Positions 1-10,550 are shown, numbered from the stretch's first letter. The stretch is 64,000 bases of DNA from Prosopocoilus inquinatus (GCA_036172665.1 CM069877.1:24391001-24455000), one strand, 5' to 3'. Notes: generated by a model not told the origin, from the letters alone. Numbers and translations: made by a program.

Positions 1-971
1 TAGCAGTAGTATTAAGCAGCACAGTTGCACCAATATCTTATTTAGTAAATAGTACAGTTTTGGAAAAAACAAATCATTCAACGATCGCACGTTTTATTAA
101 CGACAGCTTGACACTTTTATATGCACCTAATCAAGTTAAATCGGAAAATATATTACTAATGGTGTCTGATGCAGCAGCCTACATGATAAAAGCAGGACAG
201 GCTTTACATATGTTTTACCCAAATTTGATGCACTTCACTGGTATGGCTCACGCAATGAATAGGCTCGCTGAATTGGTGTGACTAGAATACCCAACAGTAA
301 ATAAGTTGATCAATAACGGAAAAAAGGCATTTCTTAAAGCCCCACTGCGTATACAACACTATAAAGAATTAGCTGCTGACCTGCCATTACCACCAAAACC
401 AATAATTACGAGATGGGGTACGTGGCTTGAAGCAGCAAATTTTTACGCAGATAACTTTAAACAATTAAAGGAAATTTTCTTAGAATTGGATGATTCCAAT
501 TCAGCGGCTTTAAGAATTTGTAAGGAATGCATGTCGAACACAAACATCGGGAATCAATTAGCATTCATTAAAACTCATTTTTCCGTTTTAATATCCACCA
601 TTAAAAAGTTGGAATCATCCCAGACGGCTCTATTAGATTCTTTTGAAGTGGTCGATGATGCAATTGAAAGTGTAAAATCAATTCTAGGGGAGATAGGAGA
701 AAAGTTAATGGCAAAATTAGACAAGGTTCTATTACGTAATCCTGACTACAATAAAATGAGGAAAATCTGTTTAGTTTTAAAAGGTCAAAGTGAAGAGGAT
801 TTGGACATGGACCCCAAAGATGTAGCATCCATGAAATTTGCGCCCATTACTTCATGCGGTGTCGAGCGTTCGTTTTCCTCTTATAAAAATATTTTGTCAG
901 ACAGACGACAAAATTTTACCCCAAATAATTTAAATCAACTGTTGATTATATTTTGTAATCCTACTATTTAA
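1..971 (+). pseudogene. hAT-family transposase, C-terminal two thirds, with one stop
   Basis: Two open frames (60-281 and 306-971) lie in the same reading frame and are separated by a TGA at 279-281; the copy at 59396-60372 has an arginine codon there. Visible hAT features are the second catalytic aspartate region (VSDAAAYM), the ITRWGTW motif, and a C-terminal dimerisation region with VERSFSSYKNIL. The conserved CMAH cysteine seen in copy 2 is glycine here (TGMAH). The N-terminal zinc finger and first catalytic Asp are not in the window. I infer a dead transposase. Family assignment rests on the dimerisation motif and overall layout. Confidence 0.75.
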
Positions 972-1132
972 GTGTTAAGTGTTAAAATTACTTATATGAA
1001 ACAATTTATGTTTTTATTATTCTAAAGTATAAGTAAAATAAAATTTTTATCGCATATAATATCCATATTTTGATCTATTTTAATCGCATAAAAAAAACTT
1101 ATTTTCCACTTTTTTAGCACATATAAATCCGG
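1..1132 (+). mobile_element. hAT-type transposon relic, copy 1 (cut by window start)
   Basis: This stretch is nearly identical to the reverse complement of 59231-60372. Shared sequence includes the coding part and the AT-rich 3' region up to CACATATAAATCCGG. Weak similarity may run on to about 1150. The left end lies outside the window. The high similarity of the two copies suggests recent amplification. Confidence 0.8.
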
Positions 1133-1744
1133 TCTTTACTCATAACCTACGGAGGAAATTAAAAGGGTAGCTAGGGGAGATCAAATTAAAGATTTTTTCT
1201 TAATAATTTTTTGGGGAAAAAGCAATAACTAAAAAGTTACAAGAGTTTAAAGCGAAATTTATTAACAAGCAAAAGTTATTCGATGTAGTAATATTTTACG
1301 TTTTAAAATCATATTTGAGGCATTTATAAGTTAATTGGACACCGATTTACAATAAACAACCATTTTAAAATGTAGTCACGTTAAAGTTATGGCTATTTCA
1401 TTTTTTCTTCTAATGACCAAAAACGGGTTTTCATGTCGTTGTGCATCGCCTACTAAGTAAAAACAAAACTAGAAAACAGATTAACATGGACATTTTATGA
1501 ATGGTGGTTTTGACAAATTTAGAGTTCATTTAATAATAAAGTTGCATTTTGTGAAATAATTTTTATTAATTAAGAAACTACAGGTGTAAATTAAGGAAGA
1601 AATTAAGAAAATTAAGCTGCTGTTAACTTTCTTATTATTGCGTTTTGATCAAAAGCCAATTAAGAAAAAAGCTTTATTTTGATATTCTACAGCTGCCCTT
1701 TCAATCTCCTCCGTTCGTTGTGAGACACCTAGTATATCTATGTT
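1133..1744. other. AT-rich intergenic sequence, nothing recognised
   Basis: No open frame above about 60 codons, no clear repeat boundary and no RNA gene signature were seen here. Confidence 0.5.
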
Positions 1745-1880
1745 ATAAACTAAGGCACTCGATCTCTGCCTAAGGACACAGGTACTGCCATCATATGTTT
1801 TTGACACACGACAGTGGGTATTTGACCTTGAACGAGTAGGTTGTCAAAAATGACAAACTGGAATATTTTATGTAAATCAA
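1745..1880 (+). repeat. Dispersed repeat, inverted partner of 4213-4340
   Basis: The segment from the TAAGGCACTC motif through GACAGTGGGTATTTGACC to TTTATGTAAATCA recurs in reverse orientation at 4213-4340. The target-site duplication of the 1.7-kb element (TGATTTAC) falls inside this unit, so that element inserted into one copy of it. The two arms lie about 2.3 kb apart. The parent family is not identified. Confidence 0.65.
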
Positions 1881-2507
1881 GACGAGGCAGATTACTTTAA
1901 AAAAATGAGGCAGATTACTTTAAATTTAAATTAAAAAATATATATATAAATTTATAATAACTCCAAGCGTTTGTAATATAATATAATTTATAATAGGAAT
2001 ATGACATAATAAATGGAAAACTAAGTTTTAAGTTCTGTTTAAATAGCATCTGTTTTGGTCACGTATTACTTACGGCTCTTTGGATTGGACTGAACCTCGT
2101 TTTTATCCTTATTGGTTTTCGAACTTGCTAAATCTAATTATATTTCAAGTTTCATTATCCAGAGCCTAATAGTCACATGTAGGACACGGCGGAAAAGTAC
2201 AGTCCACTGTGTTTTTTTTTTTAATATTAACAAATAAATGATTGAAATTTCCAGTTAACCATTTATAAATTTATGCATTGAAATAATTTCGAGGTTTTAA
2301 GTGAATTCATATTTTACCTGAAAAGCGTCCAATATACTCACGTCAAATTCACGTATGCTTTTTGGTTATTTTTCCATTTTTTGTGTCGTATTCGCACTAT
2401 TAACGCTTAGATTTATTATAAAATTAAGTGTTGTGTTAATAAAATAGAAATTTAAAGTGATTTAGAATTATTATTATTATTTTCGTTACATTTGCATTAT
2501 GATTTAC

Positions 2508-4212
2508 CACGATATACAGAACACTGTTACGCGCACTTCCCTATCTTCCCTATACAAAACGAGGAAGTCAAAGGTACTGCCTAGTTACGTGATTTAAATT
2601 TTACCGCTAGATGACACCAATGTATGAAGGACTGTCACTATACGTCATTAATGTACTCCTGTAGGTTATAGTAGGTTATATTACGTATTGGCGCGGTTGT
2701 AGGCGACGTATATTCAGTATTTACGTGTGTATTAATGGCAAACTTTGGTTGGTGTGTAATGAAATAAAGAATAAATGGCGACTGTCAAATTTAGCAAGCA
2801 ATCAAACAGATGTAGAAAGATATTTACTAATGTTACGAGCCAAGTACGTTTTGCCTTGATTTTTACAAACCTTTCAGAGGTTATTGGTATTATTTGTTTC
2901 TTGTATCTGTTTGGTAGTGGTGGAAGAAAGGACAGATGTGAGATTAGCATTAGTTCAGTAGGAGCATACATTTAGTTGAGAAATAGCATCATCTGTTAGT
3001 GTGCTTTGAATGATTTCATTTCCACTGACTTAACGATTTTTTACAATTTTTCTTGAAAATGTATCAAGCACACAAAATGTTGCTTTAATATTGTGACACC
3101 TGCATTTTGATTCATTCTTGAAGCCTTTCCAAAATCTATAATTAACAATATTTCATAATTAACGGTATGAATCGTAAGTCTACATCTGTAACCCAAATTG
3201 GTTTGACAGCAGTTTATTCTGGTTAACTGAAAATTTAATGATGCTTTAAATATCTACTAATGTTTTTGATTCACTGGCATTGAATCAACGCACGAGTATC
3301 TTCATCTTGTGTTATTACAAGATGCAAACACTCTGACTGCAACCAGTGCAAATGAATCGAAGATGCTATTTGCTTCACTGTTCTTTGTCAATTTCTTCAA
3401 GATTAATAAATCATTTTATTTTCTGAAAGAGCCAGAGTGAAACGTAGATAAACTGTCATTACGTTGGTCATCATCATCAGTTTTTTCAAACTTGTGATGC
3501 AAATGAAGACAAGTGCTACTTTTACAGTAATCTTGGAATAAGGGATGTAATCAGATTAAACAATATGTTTATTAAATTAGAAATAATATAAAGAAGGTTA
3601 TGAGCCTCTCACATAACACTTGATATTTTCAGCTTCGATGGAATTAATTTGCAAGGTCATCAAACTTGAAGTAAACAAGCTGCAGTAACGTTTAGGTGTT
3701 TTAACTTTATGCACTTTTGGTGTCACTTACATCGGTCAGTTTAATGCCAGATGGATTGGTGGATATTCTAGGTTAGATAGCAATCTTACGATGAGTTCAT
3801 GTTTATGTTAAAATCTTGCTTCAATACAAATTAACTCTGAGAAGTCTTTCTATTTTGACTGTAATGTAACTAAATTAGGAAACGAATTAAATAATTAAAT
3901 TATTCGCCAATACATACCCTCTTTAAATTAAAATTTCTACGCCTGACAAGTTCGCTTTAAATTCATAGTTAAAATTTAAAATGCAGTATTTAACCTCAAA
4001 CCGGTTGTTGCGTACTGACCTCTGTTTATCTCTGCCCATGTGTTTTGTGTTTACCACAAGAACCTCGGAAGAACCGGCTGCGGAATTTAATTAAAATGAC
4101 AGTCCGCGATATGGTTCTGCCATCTAGCGAATTTTTACAAACTACTCAACTTTCTCAAAATTTTAAACTGAAAATGGCGGCGAGTGAGCGTAACAGTGTT
4201 CTCTATATCGTG
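2508..4212. mobile_element. Non-autonomous DNA transposon, 1.7 kb, copy 1
   Basis: The ends are inverted repeats that start CACGATATA and continue AGAACACTGTTACGC. They are flanked by a perfect 8-bp duplication TGATTTAC (2500-2507 and 4213-4220). The interior has no convincing coding sequence. The whole element recurs in opposite orientation at 21298-23051 with a different 8-bp duplication. An 8-bp TSD fits hAT or P-type superfamilies; the CAC terminus does not let me decide. No autonomous partner is recognised in the window. Confidence 0.85.
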
Positions 4213-4340
4213 TGATTTACATAAAGTATTCAGATTGTCATTTTTGACAACCCGCTCGTTCAAGGTCAAATACCCACTGTCAAGTGTCCAAACCATATGA
4301 TGGCAGTACCTGTGTCCTTAGACAGAGTGCCTTATTATAA
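4213..4340 (-). repeat. Dispersed repeat, inverted partner of 1745-1880
   Basis: Reverse-complement match to 1745-1880. It abuts the broken 3' end of the mariner transposase at about 4339, where the mariner sequence stops after GTTTATAA and this unit begins. Confidence 0.6.
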
Positions 4341-4798
4341 ACTAAATTTGAACGACCTCTATTGAAGTTCTTGAGCATTTCTTCGCACCATTTGACACGA
4401 CCCTGCTTTTGCGCTTCTGTTAATTGTATGGGATCCAACGACTGCAAAGCTTTCGTACGTTCAAATGTCATGTTCAAAATCTGGTGTATTGCGTTCATGT
4501 CAATGCGTAAGGATGCTTGAATCTCAGGGTATGTCACACGTCGATCTCGCTCAAGCATTTCACGCACAGCATCTACATTAGTGGCAACAACAGATGTTGA
4601 TGGACGACCTTCACGAAATTCGTCACTGAGAGAGGTACGCCCACGCTGGAATTCGGCAAACCAATTATAAACACTGCTCTTTGATGGTGCTTCATCTCCA
4701 AAAGTCATATGAAGCTGATTGAGGCATTGTTTCGGTGTTAGACCACATTTCAAATCGTAAAAAATCATGGTACGAAAATTTTCACGCGAGATTTTCAT
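4339..4798 (-). pseudogene. mariner transposase, N-terminal DNA-binding part only
   Basis: The frame starts at an ATG (4798) that reads MKISRENFRTMIFYD. It shows the paired helix-turn-helix layout of mariner transposases, including SSVYNWFAEFQRG and the GRPSTS linker, then VTYPEIQASLRI. It runs to the LVYN segment that precedes the first catalytic Asp in the sister copy at 56087-56908. Beyond that the frame enters an unrelated repeat and stops, so all catalytic aspartates are absent. This fragment covers the region that the sister copy lacks. Confidence 0.85.
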
Positions 4799-4875
4799 GT
4801 TTACACAAAATTACTTTTTCTCAAATGTACAAACAAAACTAGTTCACTTGGATAGGAACTGTCAATATAATTATA

Positions 4876-5139
4876 TTTTTAGAAAAATTTTGTGCAAATC
4901 GTTTTTGATTGCAGTGAAAACCTCGAGCAACCTTTGGACAGCTGTTTCAGCCCTGCTTGGGGCTTTTTCAGCAGAGACGTAGCTCGACAAAATTTTTCTA
5001 AAAACTTTCATTATGCTTTGACAACAAGCATAGCCGCCTTGCATGGGGGACTTATTAGGAGCAAATCCCGCTTCAATTTGTCTATCCTACTGCAATGTCT
5101 GGTCAAAAAGAGATAGTAAGATGTCGCTATTTTATCTGT
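4876..5139 (+). mobile_element. SINE-like retroposon, copy A, in the mariner leader
   Basis: The 264-bp unit is flanked by a perfect 14-bp duplication TCAATATAATTATA (4862-4875 and 5140-5153). It matches the copy at 11525-11780 almost throughout. Its 3' end is not poly-A; it ends in a small hairpin region (GATAGTAAGATGTCGC) followed by TATTTTATCTGT. The apparent 74-codon open frame inside is not taken as a protein. Confidence 0.8.
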
Positions 5140-5247
5140 TCAATATAATTATAGGCGAAAAACGTCAAATTTTTCTAATATGACAGTTGATAAACGCTAA
5201 CAATTCTAGACCTACTAGACTTCCAGAAAATTTTCCAGCAGCCCACG

Positions 5248-5441
5248 TATATCTTTTTCTTGAAAATATGCTACGTTGTGCCTCTTGCAAGCTTCATCTA
5301 AACCGTTTATACCGCTGTTACCGCGTGCTAGATGTTCTTGAAGTTTAGTACCGGGTCCACAAAATCTATAGGTATGTGTACTTCGAATGGCAAATTATTG
5401 ATAGCCGTGTTTAATAATCCGTCTCCTATATAACACTTCAT
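5248..5441 (-). pseudogene. Polinton-type PLA2-like domain, truncated and frameshifted
   Basis: Starting at the ATG at 5441, the minus strand reads a short leader ending LPFEVHIP. A frame change follows, then the calcium-loop motif YRFCGPG and the helix DEACKRHNVAY. This pairing is typical of the phospholipase A2-like domain found in parvoviral capsid proteins and in many Polinton/Maverick elements. The usual His-Asp pair is His-Asn here. The gene is cut off at 5247 by the mariner terminal repeat. Together with the ATPase and integrase next door it indicates Polinton debris. Non-functional. Confidence 0.65.
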
Positions 5442-5567
5442 TCTAATAAAATACCATGTGATTTCTTAAACGACAATTCTCTAACTGAATATAAATTCAA
5501 ATGTTGAGACTATTTCATAACATTTCTTACGTGACGCTCCATCTATCTAGCAATATGAGATTAGTTA

Positions 5568-6141
5568 AACAAGAAACAACTTTAAACATAATGATAGTTT
5601 TGAAGGGGAACGTTTTAAAAGATACGGTGTATTATATCCATCAACCTTGAGATGTATCATCGTAGGTCTATCGAATTGTGGAAAAACAAACCTTATAATT
5701 AACTTGATGGAACATCAAAATGGTTTAGCATTTGAGAACTTATACGTCTACTCGAAATCTTTAAATCAACCGAAGTATGTTTATTTAGAAGAGCTACTGA
5801 AAGCAATCAAGGGTATAGGTTATTTTGCGTACAATGCAGGTGAAAACATACTTCCGCCTTCGGAAGCAAAATCTAATTCTGTTTTTATTTTCGACGATGT
5901 TGCGTGCAACAATCAAGATATTATTAGGGAATATTTCAGTATGAGAAGAAGTAATTACATTGATTCGTTTTATCTTTCTCAAACATATGCTAAAGTACCA
6001 AATCATCTGATTAGAGACAATGCAAATGCACTCATACTTTTCAAGCAAGACGACTTAAATTTGAAACACTCCGTAAGAGATACAAATTCGGTTAAATGGA
6101 AGAAAAGTTGCATGAATCAATGCCTAATTCGTATCCATTGA
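5568..6141 (+). pseudogene. Polinton/Maverick A32-like packaging ATPase
   Basis: The open frame runs from just after a stop at about 5567. A Walker A motif GLSNCGKTN lies near 5660-5690 and a Walker B motif FIFDDVACN near 5887-5913. A Q-containing sensor region (YLSQTYAKVPNH) follows. This order is typical of the FtsK/HerA-type DNA-packaging ATPase of Polintons and related large DNA viruses. The Met at 5647 is within the domain, and upstream in-frame sequence (RYGVLYPSTL) is also family-like. The last ~25 codons lie inside an inverted repeat (6075-6500) and probably do not represent the original C-terminus. Neighbouring Polinton genes are also broken. Confidence 0.75.
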
Positions 6142-6500
6142 GAGAATGATTTTTTTCTTATTTCTTCTTGACATATTAATGAAAATGTGAAAAAATCTTT
6201 TCTTTTTCTCTCTGTAAATCTTTTATTATACTTAATTTTGAAATTTTGATTCAACTTTCTACAGGCACTTTTTGATTCTGCTTCGAGTAAAGGTAGCAGA
6301 ATTTAAGTTAAACGTTTCGTCTTTCCTCGACCATCATCAGTTTCGATTTTTTAAATACAACTTATGTCTTTTTATTGTTCTATTCGATAGCATTTTTTCT
6401 CCTGATTGTAACGGTCTACACTTAATAGTTGATATTAATCTAAAGCTTAAATAATAGATTTTTATGTGAAAATTTTATTCAATACATAATTTCAAATTTT
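6075..6500 (+). repeat. Left arm of a ~430-bp inverted duplication
   Basis: This arm matches 7550-7985 in reverse orientation, including the tail of the ATPase frame, an AT-rich 3' region and the TAAAGGTAGCAGAATTTAAG neighbourhood in diverged form. The duplicated piece is the 3' end of the Polinton ATPase gene. Sequence between the arms (6500-7550) is not inverted. Confidence 0.75.
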
Positions 6501-6987
6501 TAGTTCATTTTCTTAGCTATAGTGTAAATTATAATAAACTATTTAAAATTTTTCTGTATCGTTATTTTAATAATGCACTGCACTTACAAAAATGAATTTT
6601 TACCGAAAAATATCTAGTGGTTCTAATATAATTTGCTAGATCAGTATCTCAGCTTTAGCATAGGAATGAAAAAGCCTAGTTTTTAATTTTGACTCGCACT
6701 GTTGGATTAAAAGAAAAAGTGAATACCAATTATACTAAAAATATTTAGTTATTACTGAATAGTGCCTTCTACAAATACATTGGCAGCTAAAACGAATATT
6801 TTTGTAATAAATTTGAAAGATACTTTCTATAACAATGTATTTTTTTTAAATTTCTTTAGCATTCAGTGGCTCTCAACACTTTTTTTTAAATATGGTTAAG
6901 TTCACTCGTTTTAACCAGTTGAAGTTTGGCATGTTATATCGGAACCACCATCCATAATTTAAACAGGATAAAGTAGGCTTTATATTT
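6501..6987. other. AT-rich spacer, nothing recognised
   Basis: No coding frame, terminal repeat or duplication could be supported here. Confidence 0.4.
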
Positions 6988-7166
6988 TGGACATTGAAAC
7001 AGTGACCAGCATTAAGATAAATAATAAGGAGGAACTAAGAAGGCGAATATTAGATTCTTACAGAAATGTTTCGCGAATTCATGTTCGACACGCTAGACAA
7101 CACATAGGATTAAGAATGAATCTGTATCTTGAAAGCAGTAGAGGATATTTCGAGGATTTACTTTAA
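6988..7166 (+). pseudogene. C-terminal relic of a Tc1/mariner-like transposase
   Basis: An open frame without an ATG reads NNKEELRRRILDSYRNV, then RHARQHIGLRMNLYLE, and ends SSRGYFEDLL plus stop. The spacing and the terminal GG(H/Y)FE.LL pattern resemble the extreme C-terminus of many insect DDE_3-type transposases. That is recognition from memory rather than a search. Everything upstream is lost. It may have been carried with the inverted segment between the Polinton duplicates. Confidence 0.4.
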
Positions 7167-7549
7167 TTTATTTATTTCACTTTATTTATTTCACAGAGTC
7201 ATATTCTTCGTCTATAATTTTTATTCAACTTATTTATTCTGTTCTGGTAATTTAATATGTTTATACTGATGTTTATTTGATTTGTGTTAACCACCTCATA
7301 TCATTTAGTCAATATTTATTGACTTTTCCTCTTCCGACAACTGAATGTTGTTGCTAATACTTAACAAATAAAAAAAGAGGTTAGGAATAAATTTACTTAT
7401 TAAGAAAAACATGACGAAACGATATCAGTTTTTTTGTCATATTCCAACTTTACTTGAAAAAAAGGTATTAAGTATTATACTCACTGAAATCAAAAGAAAA
7501 AATGCTTTCGACTAGAATAATAAAAAGATAAGAAAAGGAACAAAAGATT

Positions 7550-7985
7550 TGAAATTATGTATTAAATAAAATTTTCATATAAAATCTGAATTATTTAAGC
7601 TTCAAATTAACATAAACTATTAAGTGTGATATCATTGTATCCAGGAGAAAAAATGCTATCGAATAGAACAATGAAAAGACATAAGTTGTATTTAAAAAAT
7701 CGAAACTGATGATGGTCGTGGGAAGACAAAATGTTTGACTTCAATTCCATTACTCTTATTCGAAGCAGAATCAAAAAGTGACTGTAGAAAGTTAAATCAG
7801 AATTTCAAAATTATGTATAATAAAAGAAATACAGAGAGAAAAAGAAAATCGATTTTTTCACATTTTTATTAATAACTCAAGAAGAAATGAGAAAAAAATC
7901 ATTCTCTCAATGGATACGAATTAGGCATTGATTCATGCAACTTTTCTTCCATTTATCCGAATTTGTATCTCTTACGGTTTATGAG
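7550..7985 (-). repeat. Right arm of the inverted duplication
   Basis: Reverse-complement partner of 6075-6500. At about 7985 the match ends and integrase-coding sequence begins. The open frame starting at 7935 is therefore a chimera of antisense ATPase tail and integrase. Confidence 0.75.
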
Positions 7986-8590
7986 ATCCCTTCAGTGCAC
8001 ACCCAATTTGAAACAGCCGGTATATTAGTTGTAATTAATTGCTTTTCAAAATATGTTTGGGCGTTTCCTCTAAAAAATAAATCCGGATTAGAAGTCAGCA
8101 ATACTATGGAAAAGGTGTTTAAGGAACAAGCACCTGATAATCTTCAAACGGATTTGGTAAAGGAGTTTTTCAATCAGGAATTTAAGAAATTAACGAAAAA
8201 AATACGTTAATCATTACAATGCGTTCAGTGAGAAAAAAGCATCGATAGTGGAGCGAGTAAATAAATAAATAAACTTTAGTCTGCAAGAAAATTACAAGTG
8301 GATAAATTTATTAAAACGTGTCGTGGAAAAATACAACAACAAAAAGCACAGAACCATAGGTATGAAACCGATTGAAGTGGGGAAGAATAACGAAGAGAAA
8401 TTATTAAATACCGTGTATAGCAAAATTAAATTTGTTGACCTCAAGAGTAAAAATTGGTCAACGGAAGTTTTTGCGTTTTGAAAAGTACAACTAACAAATC
8501 CAATCACTTATTTATTAAAAGACGCAACTGGAAATGATGTATTAGGAGGATTTAGGAATAAAAATGTTCGTGAAATGGTTGGGTTTCAAT
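7975..8590 (+). pseudogene. Polinton/Maverick integrase, degraded
   Basis: The rve-type core is recognisable from INCFSKYVWAFPLKNKSG, LQTDLVKEFFN and, after a frame break near 8210, FSEKKASIVERVN. The C-terminal region KYNNKKHRTIGMKP, NWSTEVFAF and TYLLKDATGND continues to about 8570 with stops, including a TGA after FAF. At the first catalytic position the usual Asp is Asn (VINCFSKY). The sequence before the core is missing because of the inverted duplication. It was once the retroviral-like integrase that inserts Polintons, and is now non-functional. Confidence 0.75.
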
Positions 8591-8653
8591 AGTACTCATA
8601 ACACTTGGATAGATAATAGTAATATTGCGTAACGTAGCAATCATTATCTATTA

Positions 8654-8780
8654 GGCCCAGTTTTACAATTACGGTTTAACTTTGAGCCGAAGCTTAAACC
8701 CTTCACAACAATTGTTGAAATAATCGTTGCTAAGGGTTTAAGCCTCAGCTCAAAGTTGAGCTGCAATTGTAAAAGTGGAC
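8654..8780. mobile_element. Palindromic MITE, GGCCCAGTTTTACAATT family
   Basis: A 127-bp foldback whose arms begin GGCCCAGTTTTACAATT and meet around ACAACAATTGTTG. It is flanked by TTA on both sides (8651-8653 and 8781-8783), as expected of PIF/Harbinger-type MITEs. A close relative lies at 25219-25346 and a further half at 25350-25397. Confidence 0.75.
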
Positions 8781-8792
8781 TTAAATGCTTCT

Positions 8793-8830
8793 GCGTATAT
8801 ATAGACCCATCAACAACTTCAATTTATTAG
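8793..8830 (+). promoter_or_regulatory. Possible core promoter (TATA box plus initiator)
   Basis: GTATATATAG near 8796 is followed about 28 bases later by TCAATTTATTAG. This is the spacing of a TATA box and an arthropod initiator. A short leader and an ATG at about 8923 follow, but that frame soon stops. Low confidence. Confidence 0.3.
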
Positions 8831-9061
8831 TAAGAGAGTAGCAACGAACAAAAAAAACTATACACACACACGTGTTAATATTTTTTGTACATTATCGACA
8901 TTCAGGGTTTATAGTTTCAAAGCAATGAATTTGAATCAGAGAAATAGAGTTATTAAATACAAGAACGAAAATTATGCATCATGCCTTTGGAAAGATACAG
9001 CAAAAATCATGATGGTTTTCTGATAGATTAAAAAAAACACATTGAGTGGGCTACAATAAAT

Positions 9062-9289
9062 TTGCACGGTCTAGACTGGGATACTTCGTTTGACTACTAC
9101 TTACCTCAAGAAAACATTAGTAACTACAAAAGTCTCGTCGGAGATGAAGTCGCCCGCGCAAAAGGGCTCAATAAGAAAAAAGCCTTAAAAAAAATTATAC
9201 CTAATGAAATTATAGATTTAGACACACGCACACACGCTGTATTAACTCTTGATTGGCCTTCTTTCGAATATTTTTCAGACCAAATATAA
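9062..9289 (+). CDS. Hypothetical 75-residue frame
   Basis: The frame reads MHGLDWDTSFDYYLPQEN and later KGLNKKKALKKIIPNE. I do not recognise it. The first codon is TTG; no ATG opens it. It lies downstream of Polinton integrase debris and a possible promoter, so it might be a piece of the same element, but nothing shows this. Confidence 0.2.
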   Translation: MHGLDWDTSFDYYLPQENISNYKSLVGDEVARAKGLNKKKALKKIIPNEIIDLDTRTHAVLTLDWPSFEYFSDQI

Positions 9290-9338
9290 TTTAAAAATAA
9301 AAAAAAAATATTAACTAAGAAAATTTTATGAAAAATAA

Positions 9339-9527
9339 TTACCTAAATAATTGTTTGCAAATTACAAATAACATGGTAACCGGCAAGATGACCTTGTTAG
9401 TCGATTCCATAACCAATGTACACGGAATTCCAGACATTTTTCGTTTCTTCTTCTTGTTGCTGTTACTGGTACTGCTTTCACCATCAGAATGAAATGTTTC
9501 AAAGCGGTTCAGTATTTATATTAAAAG
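9339..9527 (-). other. Exon-like frame on the minus strand
   Basis: The frame follows a stop near 9528. It contains a Ser-rich stretch (SDGESSTSNSN) and a basic run KKKKRKM resembling a nuclear localisation signal. It ends at a splice-donor-like TTTAG|GTAATTATT. There is an internal Met at 9437. It could be the 5' exon of a lost transposase or host gene. Not recognised. Confidence 0.2.
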
Positions 9528-10199
9528 ACGAATTTTGTGATAATGATGTGTGATGATGTGTCCTAGAAAGCGCTATGTTTTTATTAGTGTGGACGCGGCT
9601 TTGGAAACTCGTGCACTTGCACTTTGCGCATCTATAAATAACCATTGCGTTTGCAAAATGATTATTTAGCGAACTCGGGTATAATTGAAATTTTATTTAC
9701 TAATTTACTAGTGTGTAAAAGACATCAGTGTCGTGGTTACGCTTGTTATTTTTGACGCCCTAAAAGTCATTCCCAATACAAAAACTTGTCTGTTTTTATG
9801 TAAAATGTCAGATTAATTTACTTCAAATTTGACGTTAATTACAGCACTCGCATTATAAAAAACGAATGGTAATGTCCACTTGCGTCAAAAACAGAAAATC
9901 GAATGTCCAAGAATACACATGTTTGCATTTTTAACGAATTTGTACTTTACTATGCTTAGTTTTGAACTAAATTTGTTTATTTTGCTTTTATAAGTGTGAA
10001 CTCGCAACATTTTCATTATAAAAAGTTACCACACCTGCTTCAAAATTTAAGGAAGCCTTAAAAGTAACTCCTTCATAAAGGAAGACAAAAGAAATGTCTG
10101 TGAATTGCATTTTATAAATAAGGCCACCTTTATACTTTAATGCTCCTTTATGAAGGAAGGTTAAAGGGGCAGTGTAAGAAGTGTTTTGGAATTCCGCCC

Positions 10200-10462
10200 T
10201 TAGTTTATCAACAAGTTAGCTATGACAGACAGACAAATATTTAGATATTTGTATATTTCAAAATTTCCAATTTTTGCACTTACAAAAGTAAGCTCTCTTG
10301 CCGTTTTGTAATCATTGTAACGGAGTATTATAAAACCCTGTTACAGAGTATTATAACACTTCCTTACTCTCCGAAGAAGTGCAAAAATTGCAAATTTTGA
10401 AGTTGTCACTTTCTACAAGTACTTAAATATTTTTCGGTCAAAGCTACCTTGTTAGTAAACTA
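10200..10462. mobile_element. Foldback element, TTAGTTTA.CAACAAG arms
   Basis: The left arm, from TTAGTTTATCAACAAGTTAG, pairs imperfectly with the right arm ending CTTGTTAGTAAACTAA. TTTTTGCACTT recurs at the inner edges around a centre with repeated GTTACAGAGTATTATAA-like sequence. The same family recurs at 46560-46940. Confidence 0.6.
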
Positions 10463-10550
10463 AGTGCATTTTTCAGAAGATTTTTGCCATTTTAAAAGAA
10501 AATGGTTGCAAAAATTAAAGTTCTAAGTATGATATTAAGTAGATTTTAAT

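Larger units (their letters stand above)
4339..5247 (-). mobile_element. 5' part of a mariner element, 3' half lost
   Basis: The right end (5228-5247) carries the mariner terminal repeat CAGCAGCCCACG next to a TA. It matches both ends of the mariner at 55860-56973. The untranslated leader matches 55860-56030 but is split here by a SINE (4876-5139). The element stops inside the transposase gene at about 4339, so the catalytic half and other terminal repeat are missing. Confidence 0.8.

Noticed and set aside
2775..2975. 66-codon frame in the 1.7-kb element, as a possible small gene
   Set aside because: In the second copy (about 22600-22785, reverse) the frame is not maintained, so there is no sign of coding constraint.
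4892..5116. 74-codon frame, and its near copy at 11537-11761
   Set aside because: Both lie in the SINE and are conserved only because the SINE is; no domain is visible.
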